DNA of 64,000 nt. Origin: Mycobacterium sp. 852002-10029_SCH5224772. Its GTDB lineage: Bacteria > Actinomycetota > Actinomycetes > Mycobacteriales > Mycobacteriaceae. Every line of letters begins with the position of its first letter. Position 1 is the first letter of the stretch. A program made the translations under genes and the position numbers. Positions 34,968-42,279 of this stretch are shown here, one piece after another. Location: the NCBI RefSeq assembly GCF_001667315.1, contig NZ_LZHT01000041.1, positions 270,683-334,682 on the forward strand, written 5' to 3'. Under the pieces are notes generated by a model, which was not told the DNA's origin, searched no databases, and saw only the letters and a program-made list of their open reading frames with translations.

Positions 34968-35152
34968 GTGACGCGCCCTCGAAAGTACGTCTGCATTCCC
35001 GGCCCGCTGTTGATCCGCACCCGCAGGTTCCTGGCGTACCCGCGCTGCCACAGCTTCGCGAGGACCAGCGATCGGCCGGAATAGGGGTTGCGGTCGCCTG
35101 GTTCAGCCAGTGCGCCGGCGTAGAGCGCGAAGGTGTATTCCGCGCGCGTCAT
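34964..35152 (-). CDS. small phage-like protein with GDRNPY motif
   Basis: A 62-residue protein with the core YAGALAEPGDRNPYSGRSLV followed by LAKLWQRGYARNLRVR. Short proteins with a GDxNPYxG...LA.LWRRGY pattern are frequent in mycobacteriophages and prophages, with no assigned function. It is translationally coupled to the membrane protein gene 34335-34967. A shorter relative lies at 39222-39338 in the same element. Confidence 0.6.
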   Translation of the reverse strand: MTRAEYTFALYAGALAEPGDRNPYSGRSLVLAKLWQRGYARNLRVRINSGPGMQTYFRGRVT

Positions 35153-35238
35153 TGGCCAATCATGCGGGCACGCGGGCCCGCGGCGGCGGATCCCACGCCG
35201 ACGACAAAATACGCGTGCTTCGCAGGAGCCAACACTTC

Positions 35239-35276
35239 ATCCCATAGGGACGCTGCTATCCCATAGGGACGCTGCT
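35239..35276. repeat. two perfect 19-bp tandem repeats
   Basis: The 19-bp unit at 35239-35257 is repeated exactly at 35258-35276. Each unit contains the small palindrome TCCC-ATA-GGGA. The repeats end 6 bases before the 3' end of the helicase gene (stop at 35283-35285, minus strand) and sit between it and the start of the small gene 34964-35152. They may be a transcription terminator pair, an operator or a replication scar; no terminator T-run is visible. Confidence 0.85.
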
Positions 35277-35282
35277 TAGCAA

Positions 35283-38200
35283 CTACCGATTGGGCTTGGG
35301 TGCCCTGCCGTCCCACACCCAGCCGGGCAACTCCTCCAGCCGTTTGCGTCGTTCCGGCGGCATGACGTCAGCGAGTGCATCGCGCCGTTGAACCGAAACC
35401 CAGATTCCTAGTCGTATCCCCTGCTCGACATGCTTTTGCGGCACTCGTGTGTGGCCCTCACGCGCGGCGAACTTCTCAAGGAGTGCGCACCGTTCCTCCC
35501 AAACGTCCTCCGAAAGGGTCCACGTCCACCCCGGCAGCTTCTCCAACCTGCGTTGCCGTTCGGAACTCAACGTGCCCTTCCTGTAGGCGCCTTTTTGCGT
35601 ACCTATCCACGACGCGACTTGGATCCCGTCGACGCAGTAGCGGTAGGGAACCCGAGCAGTGCCATAACGATCCGCGTACTGCTTGAGGAGTTCGTATGTC
35701 CGCTCCCACTGGTCGGCTTTCGTGTCCCAACTCCAGCCGGAAAGTGCCTCCAGCCGGCGCGCCCGATCGTCTCTCAGTCTTCCTGCCCTGTAGGTGGTGC
35801 GTTGGGTACCCACCCAGGAACCCAGCGAGTAGCCACCTTGCCGGTACCTTGGCGGGGGTGTGGCGCCGTCGTGGTCCTTCATGTAGTCCACGAGATTTCG
35901 GAAACCTTCGTCCCACTTCGACTCGATGACGTCCCAGACCCAGCCGGGCAGCGACTCCAATCGCTTCGCGTACTCGGGCCTCAGTGTCCCCTTCGAGTAA
36001 TTCGTGCGCTGGTTGTTGACCCAACCGCCGAGCCGGTATCCGTCTTGCACAAGGGAGTGCGGCACGATGCAGTCGCCATGAACTGCGGCGTACTCCCGGA
36101 TCTTCGTGAAGCCTTCCTCCCACGCGGCTTCGTGGGGGTCCCACACCCACCCCGGCAAAACCTCCAAACGGGTGATCCGGTCGTGTCGTAGAGAGGCTTT
36201 GGCGTACGAGGTCCGCTGTGTCTGTACCCAATTCGCCAACTGATCGGCCCGGTCGGAGCCGCGATCGGAGCGTGGTACGCGAGCGCTCCCGTTCACGCGG
36301 ACGTAGTCCTCAAGTGCCGAATACCAGTAGTCCCATCGGGAGTCACGCGGATCCCAGGACCAGCCGGCCAGTGCTTCCAACCGCGCCTGACGTTCCTCGC
36401 CCATATCGCCGTCGCGATAGACCGTGCGTTGAATGGTGACCCACTGCCCGAGTTTGTAGCCGTCGGCGGACCTAAATGACTGCGACACGAGGGCGTCGCC
36501 ATGCTTCTGCACATACTCCTGAAGGTGACGGAATCCTTCCTCCCACTGGTCGGTGACAGCGTCCCAGATCCAGTCGGGGAACTTCTCCAGTAGGCGAACT
36601 CGCGCTGGATCAACGTTGCCCTTATTCCGGTGGTATCGCTGTTGCGCCACCCACTGCCCAAGTCGCACTCCGTCATACATCTCCAACGCGGCTAGTCGCG
36701 TGTGGCCGTGTTCGGCGGCGTACTTCTTCAGTAGCGCGTACTGGAAGTACCACTTGTCGCTTCTCGTATTCCAAGTCCAGCCAGGCAGCGCCTCTAACCG
36801 CTGTATTCGGTCCGCGCGGAGTTCCCTTCCCGAGTGCGCGGAACGTTGCGTTGTGACCCACGCGCCGACCGGGAATCCGTCGAAGACACAGTCCTTAGGA
36901 AGGCGAGCAGTGCCGTTCTGCGCGACATAGTCCTGAAGTCTCGCGAAACCCTCCTCCCATAGGGCGTCACGCGGAGTCCACGTCCAACCAGGCAATTGCT
37001 CAAGCCGCTGTTGCCGTTCTTGAGACAGCCTCCCGCTGCTGTAGTGGGATCGCTGCTTCGCTACCCAGGCCCCGAGCCGGTTGTCGCCAACGCTAAACGT
37101 GTACGAGGGACGGGCATGACCGTGTTCGGCGACGTAGCCTTCCAATAGCCCGAACCAGAACTCCCACGGCGCGGTGGTCGCATCCACCACGTGCACCCGG
37201 AAGGCGTTTACAAAGTCCTTGCTCACTGTGGCTGGCACATCGACGTGAATCTTGCTCGGTAGCTGGGGCCTGCCGCCGTTGCGGCCCATCTCCCGTCGTA
37301 GGGCGTCGAGCTGCTCACCGAGCTCAGTGTCGTGCGCCCGGAGGGCCTTGATGACATCCCACACCGGCTTGAAGGCCGAGGAGTCCAGTGCCGCGTGGGG
37401 ATCCTCCTCGGTGTTAATGAATACGGGGATGATGACGGTGCCGATCGTTTTGGTTTCGGACTTGCGGATGGCCCGTCCCACCGCCTGCACGATGTCCACT
37501 TCGGCGCGGCGCGGGTCGATGAAGGCAACCCCGTCGAGGGCGGGGACATCGACGCCTTCGGCCAGGCATCGCGCGTTGGCGAGCAAGCCGCGTTCCCCGT
37601 CATCGAGTCTCTTGAGGTGCTGTATCAGCATGGCGCGTTCGCCGGCAGACATCTCTCCGGACGCATACTTCGACGACAGCGAGCCTTTGGGGCGATGTCG
37701 GGCGGGCATCCAGTCCAGTACCGCAGGCATCGACGCCGCGAACTCCCGCGCGGCCTTGACTCGGCTGTGGAAGCTGATCACCCGGTGCAGGTCGAACTTG
37801 CGCATGGCCTTCGCCAAGCCGATCTGCCCGGCCAGTGAGCGGGCGTCGATGATTCTCTCGCCGTCTGGGGTCACCAGGGTGCCGCGCCTAGCCCAGTCGA
37901 GGTAGGTGGCGTCGTCCACGCCGATGATGGCCACCTGGTAGTCGGTGAGCAGCTTGCGGTCGATGGCTTCACTGAAACTCAGCCGATGAAACACATCGCC
38001 GAATCGGGTGTGGTCGTCCATGGAAGCGATCTCATAGTCGGCTTCTTTGGCTTCGTGCAATATCCGCCCGGTGAAGTAACGCGGCGTCGCGCTCATAAAC
38101 AGCCGCCGGTGCGCCCTGATTTTTTCTGGGTCTAGAACCGTGGCGAAGTCTGATGACACTGGTCCGGCGCAGCGGTGAGCTTCATCGGCTATGACCAGAT

Positions 38201-39122
38201 CAAACTGTGGCGCCCGGCCCAGCCTGAACGCTGCGGCAATCTGGGGAGAGGACTGGTAGGTGGAGAACACGACGCGTGGGCCGGATCGCTTCCGTAAGAA
38301 CTCGGCGATCACCGCTGGGTCGGTGGTCACCGGCACACCCATATCGCTGGTGTGCGACACCGCCGCGTCTTCGCCGAGAGTGCCGACAGTCTCGTCGCTG
38401 CACACAGGCAGTGCAGCGAAAGACCTCCTCGGATTAGCGGTCTGCCACTCCCGCATGGTCTGCTTCAGAAGCGACAGCGAGGGCACCAAGACCAGAACCC
38501 GTTCAGCCTGAAGTCTTTCGGTGATGAACCAGGCGGTCAGAGTCTTGCCTGTGCCACAGGCCATGATGAGTTGGCCGCGATCGCCGGTCTTGAAGCCCTT
38601 CACAACGTCATTGATGGCGGTGCGCTGGTAGGCCCAGGGCGTCTTGGGTTTCGGCGGCTTCGACGGCCTTAAGACAGCCGGGGTGCTGGGCCAGTCGAGG
38701 TAGTCGTCGGCTTCGCGCAATTGAGTTAGACCGATGAAGGGGATTCCGAGGTCATCCATCAGGCGCGTGGCGATGTGATGGCGCTTGTCGGTTGTGGCAA
38801 TCAGCAAGCGGTGGGTGAACTTCGACCGGCTGGACTCGGCGACGAACTTGTCCACGTCACGCTTGCTGATGCTGTGCGACGATGCGTACGCCTTGGCCTG
38901 GATCGCCCACAACTTGCCGTCGTTGTCCTCCGCGACCAGGTCGATGCCGGCGTCTATGCCCCTCCGGCCCGGCCAGTCGTCCCACAGCCACACCCGCCGA
39001 AGAAGCGGCCGGTAGGTCGGATCATTCTCTAGGAACCACTTGCAGACGTCCTCGAACTGCTTTCCACGCCGTCGATCATCGTCGGGGTCGAATTTCGCCC
39101 TGAGACCACTAAATGTCCCCAC
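35283..39122 (-). CDS. Mrr-like nuclease + SF2 helicase + nine HA repeats
   Basis: A 1279-residue modular protein. (1) Residues 15-130: restriction-endonuclease-like domain with GIDAGIDLVAE...AIQAK, i.e. Asp61 and Gln75-x-Lys77, the Mrr-type PD-(D/E)xK variant. (2) Residues 160-640: SF2 helicase with Walker A MACGTGKT (187-194), DEAH (313-316), SAT (344-346) and motif VI QAVGRAIRK (546-554). (3) Residues 651-1272: nine helicase-associated domains of about 69 residues. Each runs W..GF..L..Y....G...VP...G..LG.WV..QR...G.L...R..RLE.LPGW.W. The whole layout suggests a DNA-translocating restriction or antiphage enzyme with an extended DNA-recognition array. The stop lies close to the 19-bp tandem repeats. 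It is the largest cargo gene of the element. Confidence 0.88.
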   Translation of the reverse strand: MGTFSGLRAKFDPDDDRRRGKQFEDVCKWFLENDPTYRPLLRRVWLWDDWPGRRGIDAGIDLVAEDNDGKLWAIQAKAYASSHSISKRDVDKFVAESSRSKFTHRLLIATTDKRHHIATRLMDDLGIPFIGLTQLREADDYLDWPSTPAVLRPSKPPKPKTPWAYQRTAINDVVKGFKTGDRGQLIMACGTGKTLTAWFITERLQAERVLVLVPSLSLLKQTMREWQTANPRRSFAALPVCSDETVGTLGEDAAVSHTSDMGVPVTTDPAVIAEFLRKRSGPRVVFSTYQSSPQIAAAFRLGRAPQFDLVIADEAHRCAGPVSSDFATVLDPEKIRAHRRLFMSATPRYFTGRILHEAKEADYEIASMDDHTRFGDVFHRLSFSEAIDRKLLTDYQVAIIGVDDATYLDWARRGTLVTPDGERIIDARSLAGQIGLAKAMRKFDLHRVISFHSRVKAAREFAASMPAVLDWMPARHRPKGSLSSKYASGEMSAGERAMLIQHLKRLDDGERGLLANARCLAEGVDVPALDGVAFIDPRRAEVDIVQAVGRAIRKSETKTIGTVIIPVFINTEEDPHAALDSSAFKPVWDVIKALRAHDTELGEQLDALRREMGRNGGRPQLPSKIHVDVPATVSKDFVNAFRVHVVDATTAPWEFWFGLLEGYVAEHGHARPSYTFSVGDNRLGAWVAKQRSHYSSGRLSQERQQRLEQLPGWTWTPRDALWEEGFARLQDYVAQNGTARLPKDCVFDGFPVGAWVTTQRSAHSGRELRADRIQRLEALPGWTWNTRSDKWYFQYALLKKYAAEHGHTRLAALEMYDGVRLGQWVAQQRYHRNKGNVDPARVRLLEKFPDWIWDAVTDQWEEGFRHLQEYVQKHGDALVSQSFRSADGYKLGQWVTIQRTVYRDGDMGEERQARLEALAGWSWDPRDSRWDYWYSALEDYVRVNGSARVPRSDRGSDRADQLANWVQTQRTSYAKASLRHDRITRLEVLPGWVWDPHEAAWEEGFTKIREYAAVHGDCIVPHSLVQDGYRLGGWVNNQRTNYSKGTLRPEYAKRLESLPGWVWDVIESKWDEGFRNLVDYMKDHDGATPPPRYRQGGYSLGSWVGTQRTTYRAGRLRDDRARRLEALSGWSWDTKADQWERTYELLKQYADRYGTARVPYRYCVDGIQVASWIGTQKGAYRKGTLSSERQRRLEKLPGWTWTLSEDVWEERCALLEKFAAREGHTRVPQKHVEQGIRLGIWVSVQRRDALADVMPPERRKRLEELPGWVWDGRAPKPNR

Positions 39123-39221
39123 GGCACCGAGACTAGAGGCCGCGGATTTGCCGTACGCCTCGAATCGGGTCAGCCAAATGCGCGGATGCGCGAAAACGGC
39201 AGACTTGCCGCAGAGCCGCGG

Positions 39222-39338
39222 CTAGAGCCGAGCATCCTCGGCCTGGCGAGGACTGAGCGACCGGACGGCATACGGGTTGCGGTCGCCGGGATCGGCGAGT
39301 GAGCCCTCGTACGGGGCGCGCGTCGCCTCCTGCCGCAT
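39222..39338 (-). CDS. short GDRNPY-motif protein, 38 aa
   Basis: ATG 39338 opens 38 codons containing RAPYEGSLADPGDRNPYAVR, clearly related to YAGALAEPGDRNPYSGRSLV of the 34964-35152 gene. It then diverges (SLSPRQAEDARL) before the LWxRGY part, so it may be a truncated copy. A GTG two codons upstream (39344) is an alternative start. It lies just upstream of the helicase gene on the same strand, as its relative lies upstream of the membrane protein gene. Confidence 0.5.
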   Translation of the reverse strand: MRQEATRAPYEGSLADPGDRNPYAVRSLSPRQAEDARL

Positions 39339-39450
39339 CGTCACCCGCCAAGCATGCAGGCGCGGGCTGGGAACGTCGAACACACGCCGGATTGGTCGAT
39401 TCTCGACAGCTTAGAAAGCGCGGTCCGTGAAGATCGGGCACGCTTGTCCT

Positions 39451-39726
39451 ATGAGCGATTGGCACCCGAATGGACTCGACGGCCTTGGACTACAAGGTGT
39501 TGACGGGGAGTACTACAAGATCGAACCGATTAAGACCCCCGACAATCCCAGCGAGGTCTGGCTGTTGAAGATCGAAGCTAATGACGAGAAAGGAACCGTC
39601 ACCGAGCTTGGCCGCTTCGATGACCTCGGCAGTGCCAAGCTGCACGCCGAGCAGGATTACGCGGAGAAATTCGTGACACCAGGCGACTTCGACCCTAGCG
39701 AGCTTCTGGGCAAGCCTGACGAATAG
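39451..39726 (+). CDS. hypothetical acidic protein
   Basis: A 91-residue acidic protein (MSDWHPNGLDGLGLQGVDGE onward) with a compact predicted beta-then-helix pattern (YYKIEPIKTPDNPSEVWLLK and KLHAEQDYAEKFV). Not recognised. It is the only rightward gene between the helicase and the leftward phage operon and has a lower-GC, non-phage-operon character. An anti-restriction or regulatory role cannot be judged. Confidence 0.55.
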   Translation: MSDWHPNGLDGLGLQGVDGEYYKIEPIKTPDNPSEVWLLKIEANDEKGTVTELGRFDDLGSAKLHAEQDYAEKFVTPGDFDPSELLGKPDE

Positions 39727-39753
39727 GCAGAAGGAGCACGGCACGGCCGGCGC

Positions 39754-40086
39754 TCAGATCATCGACTCGTCCCAGGGCTCGTCGGGCGTCGTAGCGATCG
39801 CCGACTTCGAACCCGAGGTCGACGAGGCGGCTTCGGAAGCGAGGTCGAACGCATGAATCTCGGCCGCAATGTCACGCTGCTGCTTGATCAACGCCGCGAA
39901 CGCCGGACCGACGGTCTTCGGGTCGTCGATGGCCTTCGCGATCCGATACTGCAACGCGACGAGCAGCTGCCGGCGATCACCGCTCCTGGCCGCATCCACG
40001 ACCGACTTCGGCGCCGCCTTCCGCGGAGCCCGCTTCGCCGGCGCCTTCTCGCCCGCCCCCACAGCGCGCAATCTGCGCTCAGTCAC
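39754..40086 (-). CDS. phage-type small hypothetical protein
   Basis: A 110-residue protein: a basic Ala/Lys/Pro-rich N-terminus (VGAGEKAPAKRAPRKAAPKS) then helical VVDAARSGDRRQLLVALQYR and AALIKQQRDIAAEIHAFDLA, ending acidic. This basic-tail plus helical organisation is seen in phage small terminase-like or head-associated hypotheticals, but no assignment is safe. The GTG at 40086 is chosen. The frame is open to 40275, but that upstream part is proline-rich and crosses a T7 run (40113-40119, minus strand). It is the last gene of the leftward operon. Confidence 0.5.
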   Translation of the reverse strand: MTERRLRAVGAGEKAPAKRAPRKAAPKSVVDAARSGDRRQLLVALQYRIAKAIDDPKTVGPAFAALIKQQRDIAAEIHAFDLASEAASSTSGSKSAIATTPDEPWDESMI

Positions 40087-40260
40087 GTCGGGATTTCGTT
40101 CTCCTCGTTTTGAAAAAAATCGGGGCGGAGGGGGAGGCGCATATGCCGCGAGGTGCAGCGACGGGGCGCGGTGGGGGTCACCCCCGGTAGGGGTTGGGCC
40201 TCGCGGCGGCGCGGGCACGGGTGACGGGAACTCCGTTCGCGCCGGCCGCGAGGCCGTCAG

Positions 40261-40275
40261 GTGGCTACCAGCCAC
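40261..40275 (-). terminator. stem-loop at the 3' end of 40265-40828
   Basis: GTGGCT-ACC-AGCCAC forms a perfect 6-bp stem at 40261-40275, overlapping the stop codon of the leftward gene. No T-run follows, so it could attenuate rather than end the operon. The 178-bp gap to 40087 also holds a GGGGGT-C-ACCCCC inverted repeat near 40171-40183 and a run of seven T on the minus strand at 40113-40119. Confidence 0.35.
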
Positions 40276-40828
40276 CGCGGAATGACGGGCTCAGGGTGGC
40301 GTAGGACAAGTTCGCGCCAAACGAGTCGTAGTCCTGAACCTTGGCGAGGTCGTCGAGTTGCTCTTTGGTGCTTGGGTTTTGCTTGATGTATTCGGCGACG
40401 ATGCCGCTCCAACCGGCGTCGAGTGCTCGCCCAAGTATTGCGGCGGCGAGGGTCTTGTCGTTGGCGCGGATGGCTGCCGCGAATACCTCGCCCGCTTCGT
40501 CGGCTTGGGTGAGTCGCGCTGCGCGGTCTTGTGCGTCGCGATAGGCGATGATCTGGCCGGGATCGCTGCTCGTCAGGCTGGAGAGCCCGAACAGCGACTT
40601 CTCAAGTGACTGCCGCTTGGCGGTGATGAGCTCCTTCTCCTTCTTGCGGAGGTCGCTGAGTTTGGCGCTCACCTGTGCGTGCTCGCTGTCGAGCTTGGCC
40701 CGCTTCCCGGTGTCGGTGAGGGTGTCGTCGGCGTCGAGTAGGTCGGCGGTGCGCGCCCATCGGCTCTGAATGTTCGCGGCCTGCTTGCGCAGATCGTCGA
40801 TCTGGGATTCGAGCTGTGCGAGAGACAT
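40265..40828 (-). CDS. coiled-coil hypothetical protein
   Basis: A 187-residue protein. Residues 1-75 are a long charged coiled coil (LAQLESQIDDLRKQAANIQS, KLSDLRKKEKELITAKRQSL). The rest is helical, with AIRANDKTLAAAILGRALDA and EYIKQNPSTKEQLDDLA, and a Ser/Gly-rich tail. Its helical half resembles, in style, that of the next gene upstream (40854-41228). Coiled coils of this kind occur in phage scaffold and anti-repressor proteins, but nothing specific is recognisable. Confidence 0.55.
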   Translation of the reverse strand: MSLAQLESQIDDLRKQAANIQSRWARTADLLDADDTLTDTGKRAKLDSEHAQVSAKLSDLRKKEKELITAKRQSLEKSLFGLSSLTSSDPGQIIAYRDAQDRAARLTQADEAGEVFAAAIRANDKTLAAAILGRALDAGWSGIVAEYIKQNPSTKEQLDDLAKVQDYDSFGANLSYATLSPSFRGGW

Positions 40829-40853
40829 TGCGTGCGTTTCCTTTCGGGGTGGG

Positions 40854-41228
40854 TCAGGCCGAGGCGCGGCCGGTGATCAGGCTCCATAGTTCTTGGACGG
40901 TGGCCGCGATTGGGTGCTCGCCGTCCCAGACTTTGATGAAGGCTTCGACCACAGAGGCCCATCGGTTGTCGACAGCTACGCGCAAGATTTCGACTTGCAT
41001 GAGGTTGCTGTCGGCGGACTGTAGTAGCTCGCGCGCCGCGTTCTCGGTGTGGAGAGCCGCCACAACTCGGTTAGGGACGACCCTTCCGAAAAGGCGGGAG
41101 TACAGGAATTTGATGCGTTCCGCGGCGGCTTGCGCAGCTCGGTCCCTCTCGGCGCGCTTGACGGCCGCGTGGTCGACCTTCGCCATGCAGCGTTCGACGA
41201 CGGTCATACGGGGCAACGCGCCTGTCAT
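40854..41228 (-). CDS. hypothetical helical protein
   Basis: A 124-residue protein, basic at the N-terminus (DHAAVKRAERDRAAQAAAER) and helical throughout, ending VEAFIKVWDGEHPIAATVQE. Segments ILRVAVDNRWASVVEAFIK and the 40265 protein's AILGRALDAGWSGIVAEYIK align (x3-AVD/ALD-x2-W-x2-V-EAFIK/EYIK), so the two neighbours may be diverged relatives. ATG 41228 is used, although internal ATGs are possible. Function unknown. Confidence 0.55.
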   Translation of the reverse strand: MTGALPRMTVVERCMAKVDHAAVKRAERDRAAQAAAERIKFLYSRLFGRVVPNRVVAALHTENAARELLQSADSNLMQVEILRVAVDNRWASVVEAFIKVWDGEHPIAATVQELWSLITGRASA

Positions 41229-41229
41229 G

Positions 41230-41394
41230 TTAGTTGCCAGCGCTGAACAGGTTGCGCGCGAACGACGCTCGGTCGTCGCCGGCCGGCTTGTCGTCGGGTG
41301 GGCGCACCCGCTGAATAAGGTTACTGAATTCGTCGTCGGGCAGTTCCCGGAGGTACTGCTCGACGCCTAGGCGTAAGTAGTCGGTTGGGTTCAC
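41230..41394 (-). CDS. small hypothetical protein, 54 aa
   Basis: A GTG at 41394 overlapping the previous stop (GTGA) opens NPTDYLRLGVEQYLRELPDD and a 54-residue product with conserved-looking FSNLIQRVRPPDD. Small proteins of this pattern are frequent downstream of HTH genes in mycobacterial prophage-like elements. Function unknown; coding is supported by the overlap at its start and the one-base gap to the next gene. Confidence 0.55.
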   Translation of the reverse strand: MNPTDYLRLGVEQYLRELPDDEFSNLIQRVRPPDDKPAGDDRASFARNLFSAGN

Positions 41395-41765
41395 TTGTGG
41401 TGACCTGCCTTTCGTTCGGCGTATTGGACGACGGTTTGTCGCGGGAAGACGTACCGACCGCCGATGTCGCGGCCGCCGAGTTCGGCTCGGATACGCCGGA
41501 CCCATTGTGGTGAGCGGTCGATAATCGCTGCCGCTTCGGCCGTGTCGATGAGTTCCTCCTCTGCCGAGGATGCGGAGTGCGTCTGCGGCGCACAAGTTTT
41601 GGTTTCGCGGACGAAACTGACGAGTCGGGCTTGCAGGGTGTAGAAACGGCGCGGCAAGGGCCTCTTCTCGAGCCCGCGGCGGGCGATGAAGTCGCGAAGG
41701 GCGTAGTGCGCGGACTGGGCTTCCGTCGCCGTGAGGCCGATCACGATCGGTTCTGGGTCGCTCAC
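41391..41765 (-). CDS. DNA-binding HTH (helix-turn-helix 17/MerR-like) protein
   Basis: A 124-residue protein with an N-terminal helical part (LTATEAQSAHYALRDFIARR) and a C-terminal helix-turn-helix of the excisionase/MerR type (LIDTAEAAAIIDRSPQWVRR, then IGGRYVFPRQTVVQYAERKA). It may be a second excisionase-like or regulatory factor. Both ends overlap neighbours by GTGA. A longer open frame upstream is antisense-like, Arg-rich sequence and is excluded. Confidence 0.68.
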   Translation of the reverse strand: MSDPEPIVIGLTATEAQSAHYALRDFIARRGLEKRPLPRRFYTLQARLVSFVRETKTCAPQTHSASSAEEELIDTAEAAAIIDRSPQWVRRIRAELGGRDIGGRYVFPRQTVVQYAERKAGHHK

Positions 41766-42010
41766 GGATTGACTCCGCCGGCCCGTTTCAGACCGGATCC
41801 GGTCGTCATCTGTCGCTCGCGGCCGGCCCTGGGCTCTGGCACGACGTCGACGCGCGTCACGCTGTGCACGCCAACGCACAGCGGGCCGCATGGGGTGAGT
41901 TCGGCCTCGGCCTGTCGTGCTTGCCCGGCGCTCTCCCAGTAGGTCCACTCGACCGTGATGGGCCCAGTCTGAGTGCAGCGGTAGCAGATCAGCGCGGCGA
42001 GGACGCTCAC
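41762..42010 (-). CDS. small cysteine-containing hypothetical protein
   Basis: An 82-residue protein starting at GTG 42010 with VLAALICYRCTQTGPITVEW and later LTPCGPLCVGVHSVTRVDVV. The two Cys pairs (CYRC and CGPLC) suggest a zinc ribbon. It overlaps both neighbours by four bases. Function unknown, probably nucleic-acid binding given its place in a replication and control operon. Confidence 0.55.
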   Translation of the reverse strand: MSVLAALICYRCTQTGPITVEWTYWESAGQARQAEAELTPCGPLCVGVHSVTRVDVVPEPRAGRERQMTTGSGLKRAGGVNP

Positions 42011-42279
42011 TGCTCGGGCTCGGGTTGGTGGATTGGCTCGGAGAACGATCGAGTCGGGTGGGCGGGCGAGGCGTGCCACTCGACCTCGGGCGGGGTCAGC
42101 GGGCAGCGTCGAATGCGGCCGGCAGACGAGGCAGCGATGCGCATACGGGCGATGCACGGAATCGGGCGGGTCTCACCGTTGGGCCGTCTACACCACCTGT
42201 GAGGCGGTGCCTGGCAGTTCGGACACTCCCGGTCCATCGCTGCGTCGGCGTAGATCTCTTCGAACACTCGCGACGTCAC
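42007..42279 (-). CDS. phage-type zinc-finger protein
   Basis: A 90-residue protein. FEEIYADAAMDRECPNCQAP then HRWCRRPNGETRPIPCIARM gives the zinc pattern C-x2-C-x4-H-x2-C-x11-C. The same pattern forms the last 45 residues of the preceding gene's protein (42276-43079), so one copy derives from the other. Similar CPxCxAxPGxxCR fingers are common in actinobacteriophages. The GTG at 42279 overlaps the upstream stop. Confidence 0.68.
   Translation of the reverse strand: MTSRVFEEIYADAAMDRECPNCQAPPHRWCRRPNGETRPIPCIARMRIAASSAGRIRRCPLTPPEVEWHASPAHPTRSFSEPIHQPEPEQ

Noticed and set aside
35239..35276. Tandem repeat as CRISPR or IS end
   Set aside because: Only two direct copies without spacers; no transposase or matching inverted end nearby.
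39754..40086. Small terminase subunit
   Set aside because: Only a basic N-terminus and helices support it; no large terminase or recognisable terminase motif is present.
40087..40275. Extension of the 39754 gene with a slippery run of seven T
   Set aside because: The upstream stretch is proline-rich and not conserved-looking. A frameshift signal cannot be argued without homologues, so the GTG at 40086 is used.
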